This document shows positions 1 through 6,789 of a stretch of 8,742 nt of DNA, in pieces. Position 1 is the first letter of the stretch, and the number at the start of each line of letters is the position of its first letter. The notes beneath the pieces were generated by a model that saw only the letters and a list, made by a program, of their open reading frames with translations, searched no databases and was not told where the DNA came from. The position numbers and the translations under genes were made by a program. Source of the stretch: Bacillota bacterium (GTDB lineage Bacteria; Bacillota; Clostridia; Tissierellales; Sedimentibacteraceae); NCBI GenBank assembly GCA_029239575.1, contig JARBUP010000158.1, positions 1-8,742 of the forward strand. The letters run 5' to 3'.

Positions 1-635
1 TTTAGAGATGATGGAGCAAACCTTGCAAAATTAAATGCATCAAGAAGTCCTCTTATTTGAAGTTCATCAGCATCTGCTCTATTTCCCCATTTTTCTATAA
101 ATACAACATCTTCCACATCAAGCATTATTGTTACATTATCTTCTTCAAACCTAATATTTGCTTTAGATGGATTATCCCCTGTTTTAGGTTCATTAAATAT
201 TTTTAATTTATTGTCATCAAATCCCAAAGCTATAAGTCCAGCAAGTTTTTTGTCTGATTTAATAGAAAGTTTTTCTTTGATTAATTCGCCATCATCAAAT
301 GTAATCCAGCATGATCCTACTCCAAGATCATAAGCTTTTACCATTATATTTTCTACAACATATCCAGCATTTTCTATATAATTTTGTTTTTCATCAGATA
401 ATATTATCATATAATGAGGAGCTTCAAGCATAATACCCTTATAACCTGCTACTCCATTTAATTTTTCATATACATCATTTTTGCTTTTAACAAGAATTTC
501 AATTTCAATTCCATCAACTAATTTTTTATGGTTTTTGTAATAAACTTTTAATTCATCAAATACTTTATCATCAACAGTATCCTTTTTATAATTTCTTACA
601 GATCTTTTCTTTGAAATAATAGTTTTATAATCCAT
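1..635 (-). CDS. Nitroreductase-family flavoprotein (TM1586-like), C-terminus cut by window edge
   Basis: The reading frame is open from an ATG at 635 to the window edge, giving 211 codons. A GGAGG ribosome site lies at 643-647. Visible nitroreductase signatures are an N-terminal RSVRNYK motif (residues 11-17), a long helix reading NAGYVVENIMVKAYDLGVGS (89-108) followed by CWI, and LAGLIALGF (131-139). Near the cut end is FARFAPSS (203-210), the motif that in this family normally continues into an N-x-QPW flavin-site segment. The layout, with a motif-bearing N-terminal half and the APSS motif late, fits the TM1586-type 'putative nitroreductase' family of roughly 250-260 residues, so about 40-50 residues are missing outside the window. 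Members are thought to bind FMN and use NAD(P)H in the cytosol, but the natural substrate is unknown. It lies about 100 bp downstream of the DegV gene on the same strand and has a possible promoter of its own. Family assignment is confident; substrate is not. Confidence 0.82.
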   Translation of the reverse strand, partial: MDYKTIISKKRSVRNYKKDTVDDKVFDELKVYYKNHKKLVDGIEIEILVKSKNDVYEKLNGVAGYKGIMLEAPHYMIILSDEKQNYIENAGYVVENIMVKAYDLGVGSCWITFDDGELIKEKLSIKSDKKLAGLIALGFDDNKLKIFNEPKTGDNPSKANIRFEEDNVTIMLDVEDVVFIEKWGNRADADELQIRGLLDAFNFARFAPSSL

Positions 636-662
636 TTTAACGCCTCCAATTGTAAATATTGT

Positions 663-691
663 ATTTTATATTTATACCCTATTTTAAACAA
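663..691 (-). promoter_or_regulatory. Possible sigma-A promoter for the nitroreductase gene
   Basis: On the minus strand a TTGTTT (686-691) is separated by 17 nt from TAAAAT (663-668), which would start transcription about 20 nt upstream of the nitroreductase ORF. The -35 is weak and the region is AT-rich, so chance matches are likely. No terminator hairpin is visible between the DegV stop and this site, so readthrough from the DegV gene is also possible. Confidence 0.4.
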
Positions 692-738
692 TTCTAACAT
701 TTTTTATTAAATATTAAATTTTTGCTTAATATTCATAA

Positions 739-1566
739 TTAGTACGCTATTATTATTCCGCCATTATCAGCATAAACAGTGCTTAAGCCACTTGCATCAA
801 ATATTTTAATTTCTTTAAATGGATATTTTGATACTATTTGTTCTTTTAACTTTTCAGCTTTTTCTATACAATTTACATGAGTTATGCCAAGAATTGTATT
901 TTCAAAATCAACATTATTTTCGCCAATCATATCAACTAATCTTTCAAAAGCTTTTTTTCGCCCTCTAACCTGTTCTTTTAATACAATTTTTCCTTCGCCG
1001 TCCTCACCCATTATAGGAACTATATGAAGCATGTTTCCTAACATAGCTTTAAAATTTGTTATTCTTCCGTTCTTAGCTAAATTGTCTAGGGATTCAACTA
1101 TGAAAAATGTTTTTAGTTTTGATATATATTTATTTGTATGTTCAATAATCTCTTGAGCATTTAAATTTTCATCCACAAGCTGCTTAACTTTTAAAGCAAT
1201 TAGAGTTTCCCCTGTTGCTGCTGTTTTGCAATCAAAAATATGTACAAATTTATCCGGGAATTTTTCTTTTAATAAATTAACTGCTAAAATAGCGCTATTA
1301 TATGAACCACTTAATTGTCCCGATATAGTAACTGCAAAAATATTTTTATACTCATTAAATTTATTCATAAATTCTTCTGGTGAAGGACATGCCGTTTTAA
1401 TTTGATTTTTAGTTTTTTTCATTTTGTCGATAAGTTCATTAATGTCCAAACCTGAATCCACAATTTCATCATCATCTATTAAAATTTTAAAAGGAATTCT
1501 TTCAAAATCTTTAGTATCTTCATTAAAATCAACACAGCTATCTACTACAATTTTAGTATCTTTCAT
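739..1566 (-). CDS. DegV-family (FakB-like) fatty-acid-binding protein
   Basis: 275 residues, the usual length for DegV proteins (about 280). Family landmarks are in order: the N-terminal strand with IVVDSCVDF (6-14), the TACPSPEEF segment (58-66, equivalent to the T-S-x-PSP motif), the SGQLSGSYNSA loop (82-92), IFDCKTAATGE (110-120), and FFIVESLDNLAKNGRI (154-169), the equivalent of the L-x-x-L-x-x-x-GRI motif. The C-terminal DASGLSTVYADNGGIIIAY segment follows. Characterised DegV proteins (FakB) bind a fatty acid and present it to the kinase FakA for phosphorylation and entry into phospholipid synthesis; that this copy does so is inferred from family only, and no fakA is in view. The C-terminal motif, commonly H-x-GPG-like in FakB proteins, reads YADNGG here, so the usual histidine is replaced. 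The ATG at 1566 is supported by GGAG at 1575-1578, 8 nt upstream. It has its own extended -10 promoter. Confidence 0.9.
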   Translation of the reverse strand: MKDTKIVVDSCVDFNEDTKDFERIPFKILIDDDEIVDSGLDINELIDKMKKTKNQIKTACPSPEEFMNKFNEYKNIFAVTISGQLSGSYNSAILAVNLLKEKFPDKFVHIFDCKTAATGETLIALKVKQLVDENLNAQEIIEHTNKYISKLKTFFIVESLDNLAKNGRITNFKAMLGNMLHIVPIMGEDGEGKIVLKEQVRGRKKAFERLVDMIGENNVDFENTILGITHVNCIEKAEKLKEQIVSKYPFKEIKIFDASGLSTVYADNGGIIIAY

Positions 1567-1596
1567 ATAATTAGCTCCATTCTATAAATTAATATA

Positions 1597-1605
1597 ATTA
1601 TACCA
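1597..1605 (-). promoter_or_regulatory. Extended -10 promoter for the DegV gene
   Basis: Reading the minus strand, TGGTATAAT is a perfect TG-n-TATAAT extended -10 element. No good -35 lies 16-18 nt upstream, as is common for extended -10 promoters. Predicted initiation near 1590 gives a leader of about 24 nt containing the GGAG ribosome site. Confidence 0.6.
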
Positions 1606-1630
1606 AATTCCACTTATATTTAATATAGTT

Positions 1631-1885
1631 TTATTTATCAATGTTAAAATTTTTAACAAGTGTTAATTTATTTAATTTATTTAATTTTTTAACTTCCGCT
1701 TCACGTTTTATGGCATCTATTTTATTTTCAAATTGCTCATAATATTTTAACACAACAGGAGTTCTCCCCCTTGTATATTTAGCTCCCTTTTTTTCATTGT
1801 GGGTTTTAATTCTTTTTTCTAAATTTACAGTGAATCCCGTATATAGTGTACCATCACTACATTCTACAATATATGTATAATACAT
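1631..1885 (-). CDS. Small GIY-YIG domain protein (UPF0213/YhbQ-YazA type)
   Basis: 84 residues, essentially a single GIY-YIG fold. The two signature strands are YTYIVEC (residues 3-9) and LYTGFT (14-19), followed by the conserved arginine region NLEKRIKTHN, then KGAKYTRGRTPVVLKYYE. Last comes the helix KREAEVKKL carrying the glutamate expected to bind the catalytic metal. This matches the stand-alone UPF0213 group of putative nucleases; the physiological substrate of that group is not settled. I place the start at the ATG at 1885 rather than an in-frame ATG at 1915. The codons between them contain the GAGGT ribosome site (1891-1895) and a likely -10 element, and family members begin right before the Y-x-Y-I-V strand. 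The C-terminus contains a KLNKLNKL stretch encoded by a 9-bp tandem repeat. Confidence 0.88.
   Translation of the reverse strand: MYYTYIVECSDGTLYTGFTVNLEKRIKTHNEKKGAKYTRGRTPVVLKYYEQFENKIDAIKREAEVKKLNKLNKLTLVKNFNIDK
1665..1688. repeat. Short 9-bp tandem repeat in the GIY-YIG coding region
   Basis: On the plus strand the unit aatttattt occurs twice (1665-1673, 1674-1682) with a partial third copy. On the coding strand it encodes the K-L-N-K-L-N-K-L run near the C-terminus. Slippage by one unit would keep the frame, changing length by three residues. Confidence 0.6.
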
Positions 1886-1890
1886 TTCAC

Positions 1891-1895
1891 ACCTC
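1891..1895 (-). promoter_or_regulatory. Ribosome binding site that fixes the GIY-YIG start
   Basis: GAGGT on the minus strand sits 5 nt before the ATG at 1885. It lies inside the longer alternative ORF from 1915, which has no comparable site in front of it, so translation almost certainly starts at 1885. Confidence 0.7.
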
Positions 1896-1905
1896 ATTAG
1901 TATAT

Positions 1906-1914
1906 ATTTTACCA
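1906..1914 (-). promoter_or_regulatory. Possible extended -10 promoter for the GIY-YIG gene
   Basis: The minus strand reads TGGTAAAAT, matching TG-n-TAtAAT with one mismatch and closely resembling the element before the DegV gene. Initiation near 1899 would leave a very short leader of about 14 nt. No convincing -35 is visible. Confidence 0.4.
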
Positions 1915-1974
1915 TCTTTTATAAAAAAATAAAGAAAATTTTAGCATATATATATTTTTTTAAAAATGCATTTA

Positions 1975-2003
1975 TTGACATATATGTTTTACTATATTAA
2001 AAT
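1975..2003 (+). promoter_or_regulatory. Sigma-A promoter for the mtnN-transporter operon
   Basis: A perfect TTGACA (1975-1980), exactly 17 nt of spacer, and TAAAAT (1998-2003). Predicted start is near 2010, giving a leader of about 35 nt with GGAGG at 2037-2041, 4 nt before the ATG. No terminator, riboswitch-like fold or obvious operator is visible in the 160-nt divergent region 1886-2045, which otherwise holds AT-rich sequence including a TA-alternating run. Confidence 0.85.
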
Positions 2004-2045
2004 TGAAATATTACATAAATGATTAACTGAATACACGGAGGAAAA

Positions 2046-2630
2046 ATGAAAATAGGTATTATAGGGGCTATGGAAATTGAAGTAGCTGAAATAAAAGAAT
2101 CAATGGAAAATATTATAGAAACACAAATAAGCAACACTACTTATTACGAAGGAACAATTCATGGTAAAAATGTTGTTGTTGCTAAATCTGGAGTAGCTGA
2201 TTTAGTTATTTCTGATTTTGTTGTAGAACATGATATGGACACATCTGCATTAGGTGATCCAGTTGGTTTTATATCTGGTTTAGATATAATTAAAATACCA
2301 TGTGCTGCACATGTGGTAGAAAAAATAAAAACAGCTGCTGAAAGTTTAGAAAATACAAATGTTTTTGTTGGAACAATAGCATCAGGAGACCAATTTATTT
2401 GTAGTGAAAACCAAAAAAATCATATTGTAAATAATTTTGATGCATTATGTGCTGAGATGGAAGGCGCTGCTATAGGTCATGTTTGTTATTTAAACTCAGT
2501 TGATTTCTGTATAGTTAGAGCAATGTCAGATAAAGCAGACGGTTCAGCTCATATGGATTTCCCATCATTTGTAAAAATAGCTGCAAAAAAATCAACACAA
2601 TTAATAAACAATTATTTAAAAAGTATCTAA
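2046..2630 (+). CDS. mtnN: MTA/SAH nucleosidase with an in-frame internal deletion
   Basis: Clear member of the 5'-methylthioadenosine/S-adenosylhomocysteine nucleosidase family, which hydrolyses MTA and SAH to adenine plus a thio-sugar in the methyl-cycle salvage pathway. Conserved parts are MKIGIIGAMEIEV (1-13, with the E12 equivalent), HGKNVVVAKSGV (39-50), the EHDMDTSALG segment (61-70), SGDQFI (113-118), AEMEGAAIGHVC (136-147, ribose-binding M138/E139) and RAMSDKAD (158-165, with the catalytic Asp at 162). The protein has 194 residues against about 230 for the family. Compared with my memory of the E. coli enzyme, the whole shortfall is one block of about 36 residues missing between V50 and A51: the G-K-V-N/A-A helix, the following core beta strand and the N-T-G-x-AGG loop. 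The frame is intact on both sides. Loss of a core strand and an active-site loop makes normal activity doubtful; it may be a recently damaged gene, a variant, or a sequence artefact. It starts an operon with the transporter 25 bp downstream. Confidence 0.88.
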   Translation: MKIGIIGAMEIEVAEIKESMENIIETQISNTTYYEGTIHGKNVVVAKSGVADLVISDFVVEHDMDTSALGDPVGFISGLDIIKIPCAAHVVEKIKTAAESLENTNVFVGTIASGDQFICSENQKNHIVNNFDALCAEMEGAAIGHVCYLNSVDFCIVRAMSDKADGSAHMDFPSFVKIAAKKSTQLINNYLKSI

Positions 2631-2655
2631 AAAGACTTAATTTTGGGGAAAAATT

Positions 2656-3546
2656 ATGAAAAACTTGCCTTATAAGTACATAGTTTTAATAGGAGTATTA
2701 TTTACTTCTCTATCTTCTATTTTTATTAGAATGTCAGATGCTCCTTCGCTTGTAATTTCAGCTTACAGGATGCTTTTTACAGTTTTAATGCTTTTATTTC
2801 CTGTTGTAATGAAAGAAAGAGACTCTTTAAAAAATATGACTAAGCGACATTTTATTTTATGTATTATTAGTGGGATATTCCTTGCACTTCATTTTGCTTC
2901 ATGGATTGCTTCTATAAATATGACAACCATAGCAAATTCAACTATTCTTGTATCTTGCAGTCCTATTTTTGTAGCTATAGCAAATTATTTTATATTAAAA
3001 GAAAAATTTAGTTATAAAATGCTCATAGGTATTTCAATGTCTTTAATTGGAACTGCAATTATTGCTTTAGGAAGTTCTGGTGGTAATAATAATGGAATGA
3101 TGTTAGGCAATATACTTGCCATAACAGGTGGAATTTTTGTAGCTGGGTATTTTGTTATAGGCGGCATCGTAAGAAAAGATGTCAGTGCAGGTGCATATGT
3201 TTTTATTGTTTATTCTGTTTCAGTAGTAGTTTTATTTTTAATGTGTTTTGCTACAAAAACACCTATTTACCCATACGCTGCAAAAGAATTTATATTGTTC
3301 ATATGTCTTGCGTTTTTCTGTTCTATACTTGGGCACACTTTATACAATTATTTAATGAAATATGTTTCTGCAACTTTAATTTCTGTTTCAACTCTTTGTG
3401 AACCTATTTTTGCAAGTATTCTTGCTTTAATAATTTTCAAAGAAATTCCTTCTATATATACTTTAATAGGTGGAACTATAATTTTATCAGGTGTATTTTA
3501 TTATATTACTTCTCAAAAGAAAGAAACTGAAAAAATTAAAGATTAA
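2656..3546 (+). CDS. EamA/DMT-superfamily membrane transporter
   Basis: 296 residues with the ten-helix, two-repeat layout of EamA (DUF6) drug/metabolite transporters. Hydrophobic segments are near 7-25, 34-52, 67-86, 92-114, 121-138, 148-168, 180-198, 212-230, 238-260 and 266-284. Both repeats show the family pattern: helix 4 with NSTILVSCSPIFVAIANYF (94-112) followed by LKEK (114-117), and its counterpart ISVSTLCEPIFASILALIIF (242-261) followed by KE (262-263). The C-terminus is a short charged cytoplasmic tail. These proteins sit in the cell membrane and usually export metabolites or take up solutes by secondary transport; the substrate cannot be read from sequence. The ATG at 2656 has GGGG at 2645-2648 in front. 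It follows mtnN without a terminator, so the two are probably co-transcribed, and it ends just before a bidirectional terminator. Confidence 0.9.
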   Translation: MKNLPYKYIVLIGVLFTSLSSIFIRMSDAPSLVISAYRMLFTVLMLLFPVVMKERDSLKNMTKRHFILCIISGIFLALHFASWIASINMTTIANSTILVSCSPIFVAIANYFILKEKFSYKMLIGISMSLIGTAIIALGSSGGNNNGMMLGNILAITGGIFVAGYFVIGGIVRKDVSAGAYVFIVYSVSVVVLFLMCFATKTPIYPYAAKEFILFICLAFFCSILGHTLYNYLMKYVSATLISVSTLCEPIFASILALIIFKEIPSIYTLIGGTIILSGVFYYITSQKKETEKIKD

Positions 3547-3552
3547 ATTACC

Positions 3553-3597
3553 AAAAAAAAATTTGGGGACAGTCCGTGGGACCGTCCCCTTCTTTGT
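3553..3597. terminator. Bidirectional terminator on a GC-rich, REP-like palindrome
   Basis: GGGGAC (3565-3570) pairs with GTCCCC (3584-3589), and GTCC (3572-3575) pairs with GGAC (3579-3582), around a 3-nt loop. The single internal mismatch (3571/3583) is A-C in plus-strand RNA but a G-U wobble in minus-strand RNA, where the stem is therefore an unbroken 11 pairs. A T-rich tail follows on the plus strand (3590-3599), and a run of nine T follows on the minus strand (3553-3561 read in reverse). It sits in the 51-bp gap between two convergent genes, so it can end both the transporter and DUF1846 transcripts. Confidence 0.85.
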
Positions 3598-5082
3598 TTA
3601 ATGTTTATGATATATTTTATTTGATTCGTATTTTGGTTCGCACGTTATATTCATGCCAAGTTTTTTAAATACTTGTTGATCAACTGAAGATAAAAGAACT
3701 GTTGAATGTACTTCACAGCATTTCAATATATGAAGCTGCTTTAATGCAAGCTTAGCAGTTGGATTATGTGATGCGCTTACAGAAAGAGCTATTAAAATTT
3801 CATCCGTATGAAGTCTTGGATTATTGCTTCCTAAATATGAAGTTTTTAATGTTTGAATAGGTTCAATTGCTTCAGGTGAAATTAAATGTATTTCATGATT
3901 AATTCCACTTAAAGTTTTCAAAGCATTTAAAAGTGCTCCAGCAGAAGCTCCTAATAAATCTGAAGTTTTACCTGTTACAATTTGTCCGTCAGGAAGCTCT
4001 ATAGCCACTGCTGGTAAACCTGTTTCTTCTTCGCGATCTAATGCATACTCTACAACTTTTCTATCACACTCAGAAGTATCCGCTTGTTTCATAGTTAATT
4101 CTAATTTAAATAAAATACTTTTTGTACTTAAGCCTCGTTTTAAATCACAAAGACACTGATAATATCTTCTTATGATTTCTTGCTTTGATGCATTTCTACA
4201 AACTTCATCATCTATTATGCAGTATCCTGCCATATTAACACCCATATCAGTTGGTGATTTATATGGACTTTTTCCTAAAATTTGTTCTAACATCGCATTT
4301 AAAACAGGATAAATTTCAATATCCCTGTTGTAATTAACAGTTGCTTTTTCATATGCTTCTAAATGGAATGGGTCAATCATATTAACATCATTTAAATCTG
4401 CTGTTGCTGCTTCATATGCTATATTAACAGGATGATGTAAAGGAAGATTCCAAATTGGGAATGTTTCAAATTTAGCATATCCAGCTTTTATGCCGCGTTT
4501 GTTTTCTTGATATAACTGTGAAAGACATGTTGCCATTTTTCCACTTCCAGGTCCAGGTGCAGTTACAACAACTAAAGGTCTTTCAGTCTCTATATAATCA
4601 TTTTTTCCATAACCTTCATCAGATACAATATGTTTAATATTTGATGGATAACCTTCTATTATATAATGAAGGTAAGATTTTATTTTTAACGCTTGTAGCT
4701 TTTGACGGAATTGGTCAGCTGCTGCTTCCCCAGAATATTGTGTAATAACAACACTTCCTACAAATAGTCCAATTGCTCTGAATTCATCTATGAGACGAAA
4801 TACATCATCATCATATGTAATTCCAAGGTCTCCACGAATTTTGTTGCTTTCGATAGCATTAGCGCTTATAGCTATGACAATTTCTACTTGATCTTTAAGT
4901 TGTAATAGCATTTTTAATTTGCTGTCCGGCTCAAATCCAGGTAGAACTCTTGAAGCATGATAATCATCAAATAATTTTCCACCAAACTCAAGATAAAGTT
5001 TATTATCGAATTCTTCAATTCTTTTCTTAATGTGTTCTGATTGCATTTTTAAATACTTTTCGTTATCAAATCCAATTTTCAT
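3598..5082 (-). CDS. DUF1846 / UPF0371 family protein, function unknown
   Basis: 494 residues, the full length of the DUF1846 family (about 490-505). Recognisable features are the N-terminal KIGFDNEKYLKMQSEHI (2-18), FGGKLFDDYHASRVLPGFEP (33-52) and a central VVVTAPGPGSGKMATCLSQL (171-190). The GPGSGK at 177-182 resembles a nucleotide-binding P-loop. A conserved ALSVSASHNP segment lies in the C-terminal part. No signal peptide or membrane helix is visible, so it is expected in the cytosol. The family is common in Firmicutes and has a solved structure, but I know of no established biochemical role, and none is claimed here. The ATG at 5082 has AAGGAG at 5092-5097. It lies downstream of pyrG on the same strand but has its own strong promoter in the gap, so it is probably mostly independently expressed. 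It ends at the shared convergent terminator. Confidence 0.92.
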   Translation of the reverse strand: MKIGFDNEKYLKMQSEHIKKRIEEFDNKLYLEFGGKLFDDYHASRVLPGFEPDSKLKMLLQLKDQVEIVIAISANAIESNKIRGDLGITYDDDVFRLIDEFRAIGLFVGSVVITQYSGEAAADQFRQKLQALKIKSYLHYIIEGYPSNIKHIVSDEGYGKNDYIETERPLVVVTAPGPGSGKMATCLSQLYQENKRGIKAGYAKFETFPIWNLPLHHPVNIAYEAATADLNDVNMIDPFHLEAYEKATVNYNRDIEIYPVLNAMLEQILGKSPYKSPTDMGVNMAGYCIIDDEVCRNASKQEIIRRYYQCLCDLKRGLSTKSILFKLELTMKQADTSECDRKVVEYALDREEETGLPAVAIELPDGQIVTGKTSDLLGASAGALLNALKTLSGINHEIHLISPEAIEPIQTLKTSYLGSNNPRLHTDEILIALSVSASHNPTAKLALKQLHILKCCEVHSTVLLSSVDQQVFKKLGMNITCEPKYESNKIYHKH

Positions 5083-5112
5083 TATTAATTTCTCCTTAAA
5101 AACATGAATGAA

Positions 5113-5141
5113 AGTATATCATACACATAATATATTTTCAA
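5113..5141 (-). promoter_or_regulatory. Sigma-A promoter for the DUF1846 gene
   Basis: Minus strand: TTGAAA (5136-5141), 17 nt spacer, TATACT (5113-5118) preceded by TGA, which also gives an extended -10. Initiation near 5106 leaves about 24 nt of leader. The pyrG-DUF1846 gap (5083-5178) shows no hairpin terminator, so readthrough from pyrG may add to expression. Confidence 0.75.
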
Positions 5142-5178
5142 TCAATTAAACATTTTATATTATATTTTTTTTACTTTT

Positions 5179-6789
5179 TTATTTATTACTTTTATTGTCT
5201 ATAGCAGCTTTTATTAAATTTTTAAATAATGGATGGCTTCTTGTAGGTCTTGATTTAAATTCAGGATGGAACTGAGCAGCAACATACCAAGGATGATCTT
5301 TAAGTTCTACTATTTCAACTAATTTTCCGTCAGGTGACATACCTGATATTATAAGTCCGTTTTCTTCACATATATTTCTAAATTCATTATTAAATTCATA
5401 TCTGTGCCTATGTCTTTCATTAATTATATCATCTGTGCCATATGCTCGTTTTGCTTTTGTATTTTCTTTTAGCCTGCAAGGATAGCTACCAAGCCTCATT
5501 GTTCCGCCTTTATTTTCTACATCAATTTGATCATGCATTAAATCAATTACAGGATATTTTGAATTTAAATTAAATTCAGTACTGTCAGCATTTTCATAAC
5601 CAAGGACTCCCCTTGCAAATTCAATAACTGCCATTTGCATACCAAGACATATGCCAAGGAATGGTACTTTTCTTTCTCTTGCATATTTAGCTGCAAGAAT
5701 TTTACCTTCAATGCCTCTATCTCCAAATCCACCAGGTACAAGTATACCGTCACAGTCACTTAAAATTTCTTCATAATTAATTAAAGAAACTTGTTCTGAA
5801 TGCACCCACTTAATTTCAACATTACAAGAATTATCTATGCCCGCATGTCTTAACGCTTCAGCTACTGACAAATATGCATCTTTTAATTCAACATATTTTC
5901 CTACTAAAGCTATTTTTACATTGTGCTGTGGATTTTTCGAACATTCAACCATATTGATCCACTCCTTTAAATTAGGTTCTGAGCACACCAAATTTAATCT
6001 CTTGCACACTAATTTAGCTAAACCCTCTTTTTCTAATAAAAGTGGAACTTCATATAGTGAGTCAGCATCAGCATTTTGAATTACATAATCTTTATCAACA
6101 TTGCAAAACAAAGCTATTTTAGCTTTTATATCATCTGATAATTCCTTCTCCGTTCTGCAAACAAGCATATCAGGCTGAATTCCAATACTCAACAATTCTT
6201 TTACTGAATGCTGAGTTGGTTTAGTTTTTAATTCACCTGCTTTTGATAAATATGGAAGTAAAGTAACGTGGATATACATTACATTATCCCTTCCAATTTC
6301 ATATTTAAATTGTCTTATTGCCTCTATAAACGGCAAACTTTCAATGTCACCTATTGTTCCACCTATTTCAGTTATAACAACATCAACATCGTTAACTGAT
6401 GAAATTCTTTTTACCATACTTTTTATTTCATTTGTAATGTGAGGTATAACCTGAACAGTAGCTCCAAGATAATCTCCTTTTCTTTCTTTGTTAAGTACTG
6501 ACCAATAAATTTTACCGGAAGTAATGCTTGAATATTTAGAAAGATCAATATCCACAATTCTTTCATAATGACCTAAATCCAAATCAGTTTCGCCACCATC
6601 ATCTGTTACAAAAACTTCACCATGCTGATATGGACTCATTGTGCCTGGATCAACATTTAAATATGGATCAAATTTTTGCAGCGTTACTTTTAATCCTCTT
6701 GATTTAAGCAGTCTTCCCAGAGATGCTGCAGTTATTCCTTTACCTAATGACGATACAACTCCGCCCGTTATAAAAATGTACTTTGGCAT
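5179..6789 (-). CDS. pyrG: CTP synthase (glutamine-hydrolysing)
   Basis: 536 residues, normal length. It makes CTP from UTP using ATP and ammonia drawn from glutamine, the last step of pyrimidine nucleotide synthesis, and acts as a cytosolic tetramer. The N-terminal synthetase domain (about 1-265) begins with YIFITGGVVSSLGKG (4-18, P-loop) and contains FDPYLNVDPGTMSPYQHGEV (40-59), the metal-binding aspartate in GGETDLDLGHYER (65-77) and EIGGTIGDIES (141-151). The C-terminal class I glutamine amidotransferase domain (about 290-530) has LVPGGFGDRG (350-359), the nucleophile elbow LGICLGMQMA (378-387, Cys381) and AQFHPEFKSRP (505-515, His508 and Glu510). Every key residue I can check is present. 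The ATG at 6789 follows GGGAGGAG at 6793-6800. It is preceded by a long leader with an intrinsic terminator, suggesting attenuation control. Confidence 0.98.
   Translation of the reverse strand: MPKYIFITGGVVSSLGKGITAASLGRLLKSRGLKVTLQKFDPYLNVDPGTMSPYQHGEVFVTDDGGETDLDLGHYERIVDIDLSKYSSITSGKIYWSVLNKERKGDYLGATVQVIPHITNEIKSMVKRISSVNDVDVVITEIGGTIGDIESLPFIEAIRQFKYEIGRDNVMYIHVTLLPYLSKAGELKTKPTQHSVKELLSIGIQPDMLVCRTEKELSDDIKAKIALFCNVDKDYVIQNADADSLYEVPLLLEKEGLAKLVCKRLNLVCSEPNLKEWINMVECSKNPQHNVKIALVGKYVELKDAYLSVAEALRHAGIDNSCNVEIKWVHSEQVSLINYEEILSDCDGILVPGGFGDRGIEGKILAAKYARERKVPFLGICLGMQMAVIEFARGVLGYENADSTEFNLNSKYPVIDLMHDQIDVENKGGTMRLGSYPCRLKENTKAKRAYGTDDIINERHRHRYEFNNEFRNICEENGLIISGMSPDGKLVEIVELKDHPWYVAAQFHPEFKSRPTRSHPLFKNLIKAAIDNKSNK

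Noticed and set aside
1..635. Nitroreductase gene as a broken or truncated pseudogene
   Set aside because: The frame is open to the window edge and ends in the expected APSS motif, so it is cut by the window and not by mutation.
1643..1657. Perfect A/T palindrome GTTAAAA-T-TTTTAAC as a terminator of the GIY-YIG gene
   Set aside because: It lies inside the coding region before the stop codon, is nearly all A-T, and is not followed by a proper T-run.
1886..1915. Ten-residue N-terminal extension of the GIY-YIG protein from an ATG at 1915
   Set aside because: The stretch contains the ribosome site and a likely -10 element for the start at 1885, and the extra residues are not part of the fold.
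5565..5759. 64-codon minus-strand open frame
   Set aside because: It lies wholly inside pyrG in another frame and has no domain or ribosome site of its own.
5837..6079. 80-codon plus-strand open frame
   Set aside because: Antisense shadow of the pyrG synthetase-amidotransferase linker region; no family resemblance.
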